A stretch of DNA of 9,081 nucleotides from Actinomycetota bacterium (GCA_003242605.1 QGUZ01000197.1:1-9081), one strand, 5' to 3'. Numbered from the stretch's first letter, positions 1-5,330 are shown. The notes: generated by a model from the sequence alone, not told the origin. Made by a program: numbers and translations.

Positions 1-227
1 ACCGGCGCGAGCTCGCCGCCGCCGAGGACCCGGACGCGCTGCGGGCCCGGCTGGTGCAGGAGTACGAGGACACCCTCGCCAACCCGTACCTGGCGGCCGA
101 GCGCGGCTACGTCGACGCGGTGATCCTGCCGTCGGAGACCCGGATCGAGGTGATCAAGGCGCTGCGGGCGCTGCGCACCAAGCGCAAGACCCTGCCGCCG
201 AAGAAGCACGGCAACATCCCGCTGTGA
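1..227 (+). CDS. pccB: Acyl-CoA (propionyl/acetyl-CoA) carboxylase beta subunit, C-terminal end
   Basis: Partial gene, cut by the left edge; 74 codons remain, read from base 3 to the TGA at 225-227. The tail contains NPYLAAERGYVDAVILPSET and ends KKHGNIPL, the hallmark C-terminus of the carboxyltransferase beta subunit of actinobacterial acyl-CoA carboxylases (PccB/AccB/AccD type). In this family the subunit moves the carboxyl group from carboxybiotin to acetyl- or propionyl-CoA, giving malonyl- or methylmalonyl-CoA for fatty acid and polyketide synthesis, in the cytoplasm. The epsilon subunit gene directly downstream supports this reading. Substrate preference cannot be judged, because the specificity residues lie outside the window. 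Confidence 0.93.
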   Translation, partial: RRELAAAEDPDALRARLVQEYEDTLANPYLAAERGYVDAVILPSETRIEVIKALRALRTKRKTLPPKKHGNIPL

Positions 228-249
228 CGTCCCGCTCCTGGTCTTTCAT

Positions 250-310
250 CGGTGCACTTCGCCACGGTGCACTTTGACAGGGCCGCCGTCACTCCCTACG
301 GTGGAGTGAC
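250..310 (+). promoter_or_regulatory. Promoter with direct repeats and a palindrome upstream of accE
   Basis: TTGACA at 274-279 is a perfect -35 box. After a 17-base spacer, TACGGT at 297-302 fits the actinobacterial -10 pattern TAnnnT, placing transcription start near 309. Two copies of CGGTGCACTT lie at 250-259 and 265-274, the second running into the -35 box. An 8-bp perfect inverted repeat, GTCACTCC (288-295) and GGAGTGAC (303-310), encloses the -10 box in its 7-base loop. The promoter elements are seen directly; that the repeats are operators is inference. The gap between the beta subunit gene and accE otherwise holds nothing I recognise. Confidence 0.6.
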
Positions 311-397
311 AGAGCGCATCCGAATACTCACCGACGGTCAACCGGTAGGCGCGGTGGCGGCGCACCGGCCGGTGGCCGGGCCTGGGAAGGAGGCCAG

Positions 398-619
398 GTG
401 TCCGAGTACGACGAGCCCGGCGGGGGCCCGCCCCGCCTGCGGGTGATCCGGGGCGACGCCACGCCCGAGGAGATCGCCGCACTCGTCGTGGCGCTCGCCA
501 CGCGGACCGCGCCCGCGAAGCGGTCCGTGCGTCCCCGGGGGAACTGGGGACGGCCCGTGCTGCGGGCCCCGCTGGCGCACGGCCCGGGAGCCTGGAGGGC
601 GAGCGCGCTCCCCCACTAG
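398..619 (+). CDS. accE: Acyl-CoA carboxylase epsilon subunit
   Basis: Small 73-residue protein with a GTG start. The strong ribosome site GGAAGGAGG at 386-394 fixes the start. Residues 12-35 (PRLRVIRGDATPEEIAALVV) match the core of the ACC_epsilon family (PF13822), where this short helical segment binds the beta subunit and stabilises or stimulates the carboxylase complex. The family is characteristic of actinomycetes and usually sits next to a beta subunit gene, as here. The tail is basic and Pro/Gly-rich (RSVRPRGNWGRPVLRAP, about 43-59), ends in a weakly conserved stretch, and contains the W common in these proteins. The length is normal for the family. It is separated from the beta subunit gene by 170 bases with its own promoter, so it may be expressed partly independently. 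Confidence 0.88.
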   Translation: MSEYDEPGGGPPRLRVIRGDATPEEIAALVVALATRTAPAKRSVRPRGNWGRPVLRAPLAHGPGAWRASALPH

Positions 620-721
620 ATGCCCGGAAGCGGGTGTCAAGTAGTCCAAGAGTTGGGACTATCTATGAAAGGGGGACGGTCCGAGTCCGAGTACGCACCG
701 AGCAGAGGCCTGGAGGAGAGC

Positions 722-1651
722 ATGGGCACCCCGGACCTCACGGCCTATCGGGCAATGGCGAAATACGCGATTCTCGTCGACGTCGGGTACCTGTACGCCG
801 CGGCCGGCGAGGTCCTGCTCGGCGCGAAGGAGCGCAAGGAGTACCGCGTCGCCGCCGACGAGCTCATCGGCGCGCTGAAGAAGCACGCCATGGAGCGCAT
901 CCCCGGTGAGCTGCTCCGGGTCTACTGGTACGACGCGGCCCGCGACCGCGTGCCCACCGTGGACCAGCGCGTGATCGCCCAGCTCCCCTGGGTGAAGGTG
1001 CGGCTCGGCAACCTCAACGCCCGCGGCCAGCAGAAGGGCGTCGACGCCCAGATCCGCAGCGACCTGGAGGCGCTCGCCCGCCACCACGCGGTGACCGACA
1101 CCGTGCTGATCGCGGGCGACGAGGACATGGTCCCCGCGGTCGAGGCCGCCCAGGCGTTCGGGGTGCGCGTCCACCTGTGGGGGGTGGAGCCGCCGTTCGG
1201 CACGAACCAGGCCGAGCGCCTGGTCTGGGAGGCCGACACGGTGGAGATCCTCAGCGCCGACTTCCTGCGGGCCTACTTCAGCCGCGCCCCGCAGCCGGTC
1301 GCGCCGACCCCGGCCCAGGTGTTCGCGGGCCGTACTCCGCCCGCGAAGCCGCAGGTGAAGTCCCCGGTCGGCCAGGTCGCCAAGCTCGGCCCGAGCCGCC
1401 CACGGGTGGAGGAGGTGGGCGAGCACGTCGCCCAGAAGTGGATCCTCACCCGGGGCCGCGACAACATCCGCGACCTGCTGCCCGGACCGATCCTGCCCAC
1501 CGTCATCGACACCGAGCTGCTCATCGAGGCCGAGAAGGAGCTCGGCCACTCGCTGCGGCCGTACCCGGAGGCCCGGGTGTGGCTCCGGGACGGCTTCTGG
1601 GCCCGCGTCTACCGGGAGTTCGACCTCGGCGTGGGCGTGTCCTCCAAGTGA
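722..1651 (+). CDS. NYN-domain (PIN-like) putative ribonuclease, 309 aa
   Basis: I choose ATG 722 because GGAGGAG (712-718) precedes it at good distance. The frame is open back to 620 with another ATG at 665, so a longer form is possible. Residues 13-185 form an NYN/DUF88 domain: ILVDVGYLY with Asp20 in the first strand, KGVDAQIRSDLEAL (Asp108, Asp114) and IAGDEDMVPAV (Asp133, Asp135). These acidic residues are the family's metal-binding nuclease site. NYN proteins are predicted or shown to cut RNA; the target here is unknown. A Pro-rich linker (about 186-228) leads to a C-terminal domain (about 229-300, EHVAQKWILTRGRDNIRDLL and VWLRDGFWARVYREF) that I do not identify with confidence; it may bind nucleic acid. 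The protein is cytoplasmic, with no signal or membrane segment. Its stop overlaps the next gene. Confidence 0.85.
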   Translation: MGTPDLTAYRAMAKYAILVDVGYLYAAAGEVLLGAKERKEYRVAADELIGALKKHAMERIPGELLRVYWYDAARDRVPTVDQRVIAQLPWVKVRLGNLNARGQQKGVDAQIRSDLEALARHHAVTDTVLIAGDEDMVPAVEAAQAFGVRVHLWGVEPPFGTNQAERLVWEADTVEILSADFLRAYFSRAPQPVAPTPAQVFAGRTPPAKPQVKSPVGQVAKLGPSRPRVEEVGEHVAQKWILTRGRDNIRDLLPGPILPTVIDTELLIEAEKELGHSLRPYPEARVWLRDGFWARVYREFDLGVGVSSK

Positions 1652-2217
1652 CGACGACCGGCGAGAACCCGGACGCCGGCCGTGCCGCCGCCGGCGGGGT
1701 GCGCATCCGCGTCGGCGGCGTGCGTGACGTTCCCGTCGTGCTCGCCCTCTTCGACGCCGCCGTGCGGTGGCTCGTCGCCCAAGGCCGCACCGGCCAGTGG
1801 GGCACCGAGCCGTTCTCCACCCGGCCCGAGCGGGTACGGCAGGCGCACGGCTGGGCCGCGGGCGGCGGCCTGCGCATCGCCGAGGTCGGCGGCGAGGTGG
1901 CGGGCGCGATCGTGCTCGGGGACGCCCCGTCCTACGCGCCGCCCGCGACCGAACCGGAGCTGTACGTGCAGGCGTTCGTCACCGACCGGGAGCGCCGCGG
2001 GCAGGGCGTCGGCGCGGCGCTGCTGGAGCGGGCGTGCGCCGAGACCGTGGCGCGCGGGCTGCGGGTGCTCCGCCTCGACTGCTGGGGCGGCGGGGACCGG
2101 GCCCTCGTCCGGTACTACGAGCGCGCCGGGTTCACCCCGACCGAGCGCTTCCTCGTCGGCGCGTGGGAGGGGCAGGTGCTCGAGCGCCGCTTCCCCGGCC
2201 CGGGGCCGGCGGCCTGA
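1648..2217 (+). CDS. GNAT-family N-acetyltransferase, 189 aa
   Basis: The GTG at 1648 overlaps the NYN gene's TGA (GTGA), so translation is probably coupled; there is no strong separate ribosome site. The first 15 or so residues look unstructured and the fold begins at VRIRVGGVRDVPVVLALF. Residues 105-138 give the acetyl-CoA binding motif A, with YVQAFVTDRERRGQGVGAAL containing RRGQGVG (116-122), the pyrophosphate-binding Q/RxxGxG/A signature. RYYERAGF (155-162) is the usual motif B region, and a final strand follows. These enzymes move an acetyl group from acetyl-CoA to an amine on a small molecule or protein. Nothing in the sequence shows the substrate. Fusion-like coupling to an NYN nuclease is noted, but I infer no shared pathway from it. 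Confidence 0.87.
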   Translation: MTTTGENPDAGRAAAGGVRIRVGGVRDVPVVLALFDAAVRWLVAQGRTGQWGTEPFSTRPERVRQAHGWAAGGGLRIAEVGGEVAGAIVLGDAPSYAPPATEPELYVQAFVTDRERRGQGVGAALLERACAETVARGLRVLRLDCWGGGDRALVRYYERAGFTPTERFLVGAWEGQVLERRFPGPGPAA

Positions 2218-2306
2218 CCGCGCGTCCCAGATGTGCCGCCTCGGTTGTGCCGCCCGGCCGTCGTCGCCTCCGGCCGCCGCGAGGTCCGTTTCCCGCGAGT
2301 GCCCGG

Positions 2307-2333
2307 CCCCGGATCGGGGATAGCGTCGAAGAC
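2307..2333 (+). promoter_or_regulatory. Probable promoter of the alkylation-repair operon, possibly leaderless
   Basis: TAGCGT at 2321-2326 fits the -10 pattern TAnnnT and ends 7 bases before GTG 2334, the distance expected if transcription starts at the start codon itself. No Shine-Dalgarno sequence precedes that GTG, which agrees with a leaderless mRNA. CCCCG and CGGGG (2307-2311, 2315-2319) form a small palindrome directly against the -10 box, a possible operator. I see no convincing -35 box. The 116-base gap after the acetyltransferase gene also holds a CGGCCG inverted repeat (2255-2260 and 2271-2276) that might act as a weak terminator. Confidence 0.4.
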
Positions 2334-3791
2334 GTGTCCATCGCAGTGCCGACCGCTCCGGCCACGGAGCGGGCCGCGGAACCGGCCGCGCCGGCCGCGG
2401 AGCTCGACTTCGAGGCGTGTTACCGGGCGCTCGCCGCCCGGGACGCCCGGTTCGACGGGCGCTTCTACACCGGCGTGCTCACCACCGGGATCTACTGCCG
2501 GCCGATCTGCCCGGCGCGCACGCCCGCCCGCCGGAACGTGCGGTTCTTCCGGCACCCCGCGGCGGCCGAGGCGGCCGGGTTCCGGCCGTGCCGCCGGTGC
2601 CGCCCGGAGCTGAGCCCCGGGGACCCCGGCTGGGACGTCCGGGCCGACCTGGTCGGCCGGGCGCTCCGGCTCATCGACGAGGGCGTGGTGGACGACTGCG
2701 GCGTGGCCGGGCTCGCCCGGCGGCTGCACGTGACCGACCGGCACCTGCGGCGGCTGTTCCTCGCCGAGCTCGGGGCCGGGCCGCGCGCGGTGGCGCGGAC
2801 CCGGCGGCTGCTGCTCGCCAAGCGCCTGCTCACCGAGACCACGCTGCCGATCGCCGACGTGGCGTTCGCCGCCGGGTTCGGCAGCCTGCGGCAGTTCAAC
2901 GCGGCGATGCGCGAGGCGTACGGCTTCGCCCCCGGTGACCTGCGCAGCAGCGCCGCGGCGGCTCGCCGCACGGCGGCGGGCGGCGCGATCACGCTGCGGC
3001 TGCACCACCGCCGGCCGTACGACGCTGCGGCGCTGCTGGAGTTCCTCGCGGCGCGGGCGGTGCCGGGGGTGGAGACCGTGGACGGCACCGGCTACCGGCG
3101 GGTGGTGCCGGGCGGGGTGATCACGCTCACCCCGGCCGGGGACCACGTGGCGCTGCGCGCCGAGCTCGCCGACACCCGGCGGCTCGCGTGGATCGTGGCC
3201 CGGTGCCGCCGCCTGTTCGACCTCGACGCCGATCCGGACGCGATCGCGGCGACGCTGGGCGCGACCGCGCTGCGCCCGCTGGTGGAGCGCCGCCCGGGGC
3301 TGCGGGTGCCGGGGGCGTTTGACGGGTTCGAGCTGGCGGTGCGGGCCGTGGTGGGGCAGCAGGTGTCGGTGGCGGGCGCGCGCACGCTGCTCGGGCGGCT
3401 CGTGGCGCGGGCGGGCGAACGCACCGCGGACGGGTGCCTGTTCCCCGCCGCCGAGCGGCTCGCCGACGCCGACCTCGGCGGCCTCGGGCTCACCGAGCGC
3501 CGGGTGCGCACGCTGCGCGCGCTCGCCGAGCGGGTGGCCCGCGGCGAGATCGACCTCGACGGGGCGCAGGATCCGGCCGAGGTGATCGCGCGGCTGCTCG
3601 CCGTACCGGGCATCGGCCCGTGGACCGCGGGCTACATCGCGATGCGGGCGCTGCGCGACCCCGACGCCTGGCCCGACGGCGACCTCGGGCTGCGGCGGGC
3701 GATGCGGCGGCTCGGCATCGGGGACGACGAGATCGGGCGGTGGCGGCCCTGGCGGGCGTACGCCGCCCAGTACCTGTGGAGCGCATCATGA
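2334..3791 (+). CDS. alkA: AdaA-AlkA fusion: methyl-phosphotriester sensor and 3-methyladenine DNA glycosylase
   Basis: 485 residues from GTG 2334; upstream the frame is open but there is no family sequence. Residues 25-92 are the Ada Zn domain: YCRPIC (Cys55, Cys59) and FRPCRRCRPE (Cys86, Cys89). By alignment with E. coli Ada, Cys55 is the Zn-bound acceptor of methyl from DNA phosphotriesters. Residues 105-203 are an AraC-type double helix-turn-helix (VAGLARRLHVTDRHLRRLF and PIADVAFAAGFGSLRQF). Residues 218-485 are AlkA, with the helix-hairpin-helix VPGIGPWTAGYIA (424-436) and PDGDLGLRRA, whose Asp450 is the likely catalytic Asp. It should excise 3-methyladenine and similar bases, and methylated Ada should switch on transcription. 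Mycobacterium tuberculosis Rv1317c has the same architecture and similar length. It overlaps ogt by ATGA. Confidence 0.93.
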   Translation: MSIAVPTAPATERAAEPAAPAAELDFEACYRALAARDARFDGRFYTGVLTTGIYCRPICPARTPARRNVRFFRHPAAAEAAGFRPCRRCRPELSPGDPGWDVRADLVGRALRLIDEGVVDDCGVAGLARRLHVTDRHLRRLFLAELGAGPRAVARTRRLLLAKRLLTETTLPIADVAFAAGFGSLRQFNAAMREAYGFAPGDLRSSAAAARRTAAGGAITLRLHHRRPYDAAALLEFLAARAVPGVETVDGTGYRRVVPGGVITLTPAGDHVALRAELADTRRLAWIVARCRRLFDLDADPDAIAATLGATALRPLVERRPGLRVPGAFDGFELAVRAVVGQQVSVAGARTLLGRLVARAGERTADGCLFPAAERLADADLGGLGLTERRVRTLRALAERVARGEIDLDGAQDPAEVIARLLAVPGIGPWTAGYIAMRALRDPDAWPDGDLGLRRAMRRLGIGDDEIGRWRPWRAYAAQYLWSAS

Positions 3792-4288
3792 TCCTCACGC
3801 AGACCATCCAGACCCCGGCGGGCCCGCTCTCCCTGCTCGTCCACGACGACGTGCTCGTCGGCGCGGGCTTCACCGCCGACCCCGAGGAGCTGCACCTGCG
3901 GCTCGCGCCGGAGCTGCGCGCGCTCCCGCTGCGGCGGGTGGACGACGTGGGCAAGGCGGCGCAGGCGGTGCGGGACTACCTCGACGGCGACCTGGGCGCG
4001 CTCGACGCGATCCCGGCGCGGCAGCACGGCAGCGAGCGGCGGCAGCGGCTGCTCGCCGCGCTGCGCGCGGTGCCGGCCGGGACGGTGGTGACGTACGCGG
4101 AGCTCGCCGAGCGGGCGGGCATGCCGCGGAGCGCGGCCCGGGCGGCGGGCGGGGCGTGCGCGGGGAACCTGGTCGCCCCGTTCGTGCCCTGCCATCGGGT
4201 GGTGCCGTCCACCGGCGGGGTGGGCTCGTACTACTACGGGTCCGAGGTGAAGCGGTGGCTGCTGCGGCACGAGGGCGCGCCCGTCTGA
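3788..4288 (+). CDS. ogt: Methylated-DNA--cysteine S-methyltransferase (O6-alkylguanine repair)
   Basis: 166 residues; ATG 3788 overlaps the preceding TGA (ATGA), so the two repair proteins are translationally coupled. The suicide enzyme moves the alkyl group from O6-alkylguanine (or O4-alkylthymine) to its own cysteine. PCHRVV carries the acceptor Cys135. TYAELAERAG (102-111) is the wing of the helix-turn-helix, Arg118 aligns with the human MGMT Arg finger (R128), and Asn127 lies eight residues before the Cys as in MGMT. STGGVGSYYYGSEVKRWLLR matches the conserved C-terminal part, with Tyr148 aligned to MGMT Y158. Instead of NPVP before the Cys the sequence has NLVA, so two prolines are replaced. 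Length is typical for Ogt. The sensor half of Ada is in the upstream protein, so this one is repair only. Confidence 0.95.
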   Translation: MILTQTIQTPAGPLSLLVHDDVLVGAGFTADPEELHLRLAPELRALPLRRVDDVGKAAQAVRDYLDGDLGALDAIPARQHGSERRQRLLAALRAVPAGTVVTYAELAERAGMPRSAARAAGGACAGNLVAPFVPCHRVVPSTGGVGSYYYGSEVKRWLLRHEGAPV

Positions 4289-4290
4289 CC

Positions 4291-4313
4291 GCGGCGCCGG
4301 GCCCGGGCGCCGC
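4291..4313 (+). terminator. GC hairpin after ogt, probable terminator
   Basis: GCGGCGCC (4291-4298) pairs with GGCGCCGC (4306-4313) around a 7-base loop, starting two bases after the ogt stop. There is no T-run, which is common for terminators in high-GC actinomycetes. It probably ends the repair operon. Confidence 0.55.
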
Positions 4314-4318
4314 AGGCG

Positions 4319-4339
4319 AAAGTGAGTAATGCTCATTTT
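4319..4339. promoter_or_regulatory. AT-rich imperfect palindrome, possible operator
   Basis: The block AAAGTGAGTAATGCTCATTTT is symmetric: TGAG (4323-4326) mirrors CTCA (4332-4335), flanked by AAA and TTT. It stands out in surrounding GC-rich DNA and lies between the terminator-like hairpin and the 4474 gene. It could be a binding site for a dimeric repressor; the regulator is not in the window. No convincing -35/-10 pair was found near it. Confidence 0.35.
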
Positions 4340-4384
4340 GCCGGTTTCATGTATCAGGCGGGCCGGGAGCGGGTCTGGCTGAAT

Positions 4385-4396
4385 GGGGAGGTCCCC
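4385..4396. repeat. Palindrome GGGGAGGTCCCC, copy 1
   Basis: Arms GGGGA and TCCCC around GG. It has the same arms as the 12-bp palindrome at 4462-4473, with start positions 77 bases apart, about seven helical turns. The pair flanks most of the untranslated region before the 4474 gene. A paired operator is one reading; GC-rich chance is the other. Confidence 0.4.
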
Positions 4397-4461
4397 CAGT
4401 CGCCGGGCGGAAGGGGCGAACATGTCCAGACCAGGGGTCGGCTGGACGTGTCAGGCGCCAG

Positions 4462-4473
4462 GGGGACGTCCCC
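4462..4473. promoter_or_regulatory. Palindrome GGGGACGTCCCC, copy 2, at the ribosome site
   Basis: Perfect 12-bp palindrome ending at the base before ATG 4474. Its left arm contains the only Shine-Dalgarno candidate (AGGGGGA, 4460-4466). In RNA it could fold on itself only as a tight hairpin, while in DNA it is a good dimer site. Either use would affect expression of the 4474 gene. Confidence 0.4.
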
Positions 4474-4974
4474 ATGTCTGAGCACTGGACCGACGAGGAG
4501 CTGCTGGCCCGGCTCGCCGACTACCTGCGGGCGGCCGAGCAGATCCCGCCGCACCTGATCGCGGCGGCGAAGGCGGCGATCACCGAGCTGCGCCTCGATC
4601 CGGACCTCGCCGCCTGCGAGGCGGATCTCGCCGAGCTCTGCAGCGGTCACGGCCTCGCCCGGCCGGCCTTCGACTCCGCGCTCACCGGCGGGGCGGCCTC
4701 GCCGGTCCGGTCGCCGGGCTTCGTGCGGGCGCTCACCTTCGTGGGAGCCGGGCTCACGATCGAGCTGGAGATCCGGCCGGACGCGCTGACCGGGCGGCTG
4801 CTGCCCGCCACCCCCGGGGAGGTGCGCCTCCACACGCTCGGCGGCGAGGTGATCACCTTGCCCGCCGACCGGCTCGGCCGGTTCGCGCTCCGGGGCGCGG
4901 TCACCGGGCCGTTCCGGCTGCACTGCCGTACCGGCTCGGGAAAGGACGTGTCGACGACCTGGATCGTGCCGTGA
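4474..4974 (+). CDS. Uncharacterised actinobacterial protein, 166 aa, resembling ECF-sigma/CHAT-locus proteins
   Basis: ATG 4474 follows AGGGGGA at suitable distance. The N-terminal 40 residues are helical (WTDEELLARLADYLRAAEQI, PPHLIAAAKAAI), a middle part (41-80) is variable, and residues 82-166 are predicted beta-rich: FVRALTFVGAGLTIELEI, GRLLPATPGEVRLHTLGGEV, then DRLGRFALRGAVTGPFRLHC and the ending TTWIVP. The shape resembles a short helical head plus a carboxypeptidase-regulatory-like beta sandwich. From memory, proteins of this pattern occur next to ECF sigma factor genes and CHAT/TPR protein genes in actinomycetes; neither neighbour is present here. There is no signal peptide or membrane segment. 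Function is unknown; a partner or regulator role in signalling is inference only. Confidence 0.75.
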   Translation: MSEHWTDEELLARLADYLRAAEQIPPHLIAAAKAAITELRLDPDLAACEADLAELCSGHGLARPAFDSALTGGAASPVRSPGFVRALTFVGAGLTIELEIRPDALTGRLLPATPGEVRLHTLGGEVITLPADRLGRFALRGAVTGPFRLHCRTGSGKDVSTTWIVP

Positions 4975-5020
4975 GCACGCGGATTCCGGCCTTCCCGGGA
5001 GGGTGTGGACGTTTCATCGC

Positions 5021-5037
5021 CCGCCGCCGAGCGGCGG
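5021..5037 (+). terminator. Hairpin after the 4474 gene, probable terminator
   Basis: CCGCCGC (5021-5027) and GCGGCGG (5031-5037) form a 7-bp all-GC stem with a CGA loop, 46 bases after the stop codon. There is no T-run. Confidence 0.5.
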
Positions 5038-5092
5038 CCACGGAACCTTGGTATATGCGGAGCGGATACGGCGCTTATTTCCGCCTCGTCCC

Positions 5093-5122
5093 TTGCCGTA
5101 CTGGATCGCCCGTGGCTACGAT
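5093..5122 (+). promoter_or_regulatory. Probable promoter of the methyltransferase gene
   Basis: TTGCCG (5093-5098), an 18-base spacer and TACGAT (5117-5122) fit the actinobacterial housekeeping promoter pattern. Transcription from about 5129 would give a leader of about 190 bases before the coding region, long enough for control by RNA structure or a leader ORF. Confidence 0.45.
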
Positions 5123-5267
5123 ATCGGCCCGCCGGGTTGGGGAATTGGCGAGAATTCAATAAACCGGGACAACCCAAAATATCCACGATCATCGCCGGCC
5201 AATCGCCGTTGATATCATCCCCGCCCGATCGCGCCGCTCACGGCGGCACCGGCGGAAGAGATCAGGT

Positions 5268-5330
5268 GTGTCCGCGCAGCAGCACGAGCGGACCTGGTCG
5301 AGTCCTGGGGGACCGAGCGCGTGCTCATGA
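5268..5330 (+). CDS. Possible 20-aa leader peptide overlapping the methyltransferase start
   Basis: A GTG at 5268, preceded by the purine-rich GGAAGAGA (5254-5261), opens 20 codons (MSAQQHERTW...) ending in a TGA whose first bases belong to the ATG at 5327. An ATGA overlap is the usual mark of translational coupling. The ORF is short and could be chance in open GC-rich DNA; no known leader peptide is recognised. Confidence 0.25.
   Translation: MSAQQHERTWSSPGGPSACS

Larger units (their letters stand above)
4975..5320. other. 346-base non-coding, AT-richer intergenic stretch
   Basis: No convincing protein-coding gene apart from a possible 20-codon leader. It holds a terminator-like hairpin (5021-5037), a promoter-like pair (5093-5122), two GATATC sites (5120-5125 and 5211-5216), a GAATT/AATTC inverted repeat (5142-5146 and 5153-5157), an AT-rich run around 5151-5190, and a possible hairpin (5263-5296). 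Several short forward ORFs here have no coding signature. It serves as the long upstream region of the methyltransferase gene. Confidence 0.6.

Noticed and set aside
252..446. Open frame of 64 codons upstream of accE, with a GTG at 306
   Set aside because: It overlaps the promoter repeats, lacks a ribosome site and runs into accE in another frame; accE has the strong Shine-Dalgarno and the family match.
659..1549. Long minus-strand open frame opposite the NYN gene
   Set aside because: A product of GC-rich third positions; the protein is His/Leu/Gly/Arg biased with no family motifs, while the plus frame has clear NYN motifs.
2291..2326. PafBC (RecA-independent DNA damage) promoter motif upstream of ada-alkA
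   Set aside because: AGTG at 2298-2301 resembles part of the motif, but the TTGTC part is missing and the distance to the -10 box is too long.
2115..3146. Long minus-strand open frame opposite the acetyltransferase and ada-alkA genes
   Set aside because: Pro/Arg/Gly-biased shadow; the plus strand carries intact Ada and AlkA motifs.
4416..4439. ECF-type promoter GCGAAC, 15 bases, GTCGG before the 4474 gene
   Set aside because: Tempting because of the suspected ECF link, but the -35 lacks the GGAAC core and the match is weak for this GC content.
5042..5069. GGAACC as an ECF -35 box
   Set aside because: No matching CGTT or GTC-type -10 element at 16-18 bases; the TTGCCG/TACGAT pair downstream is better.
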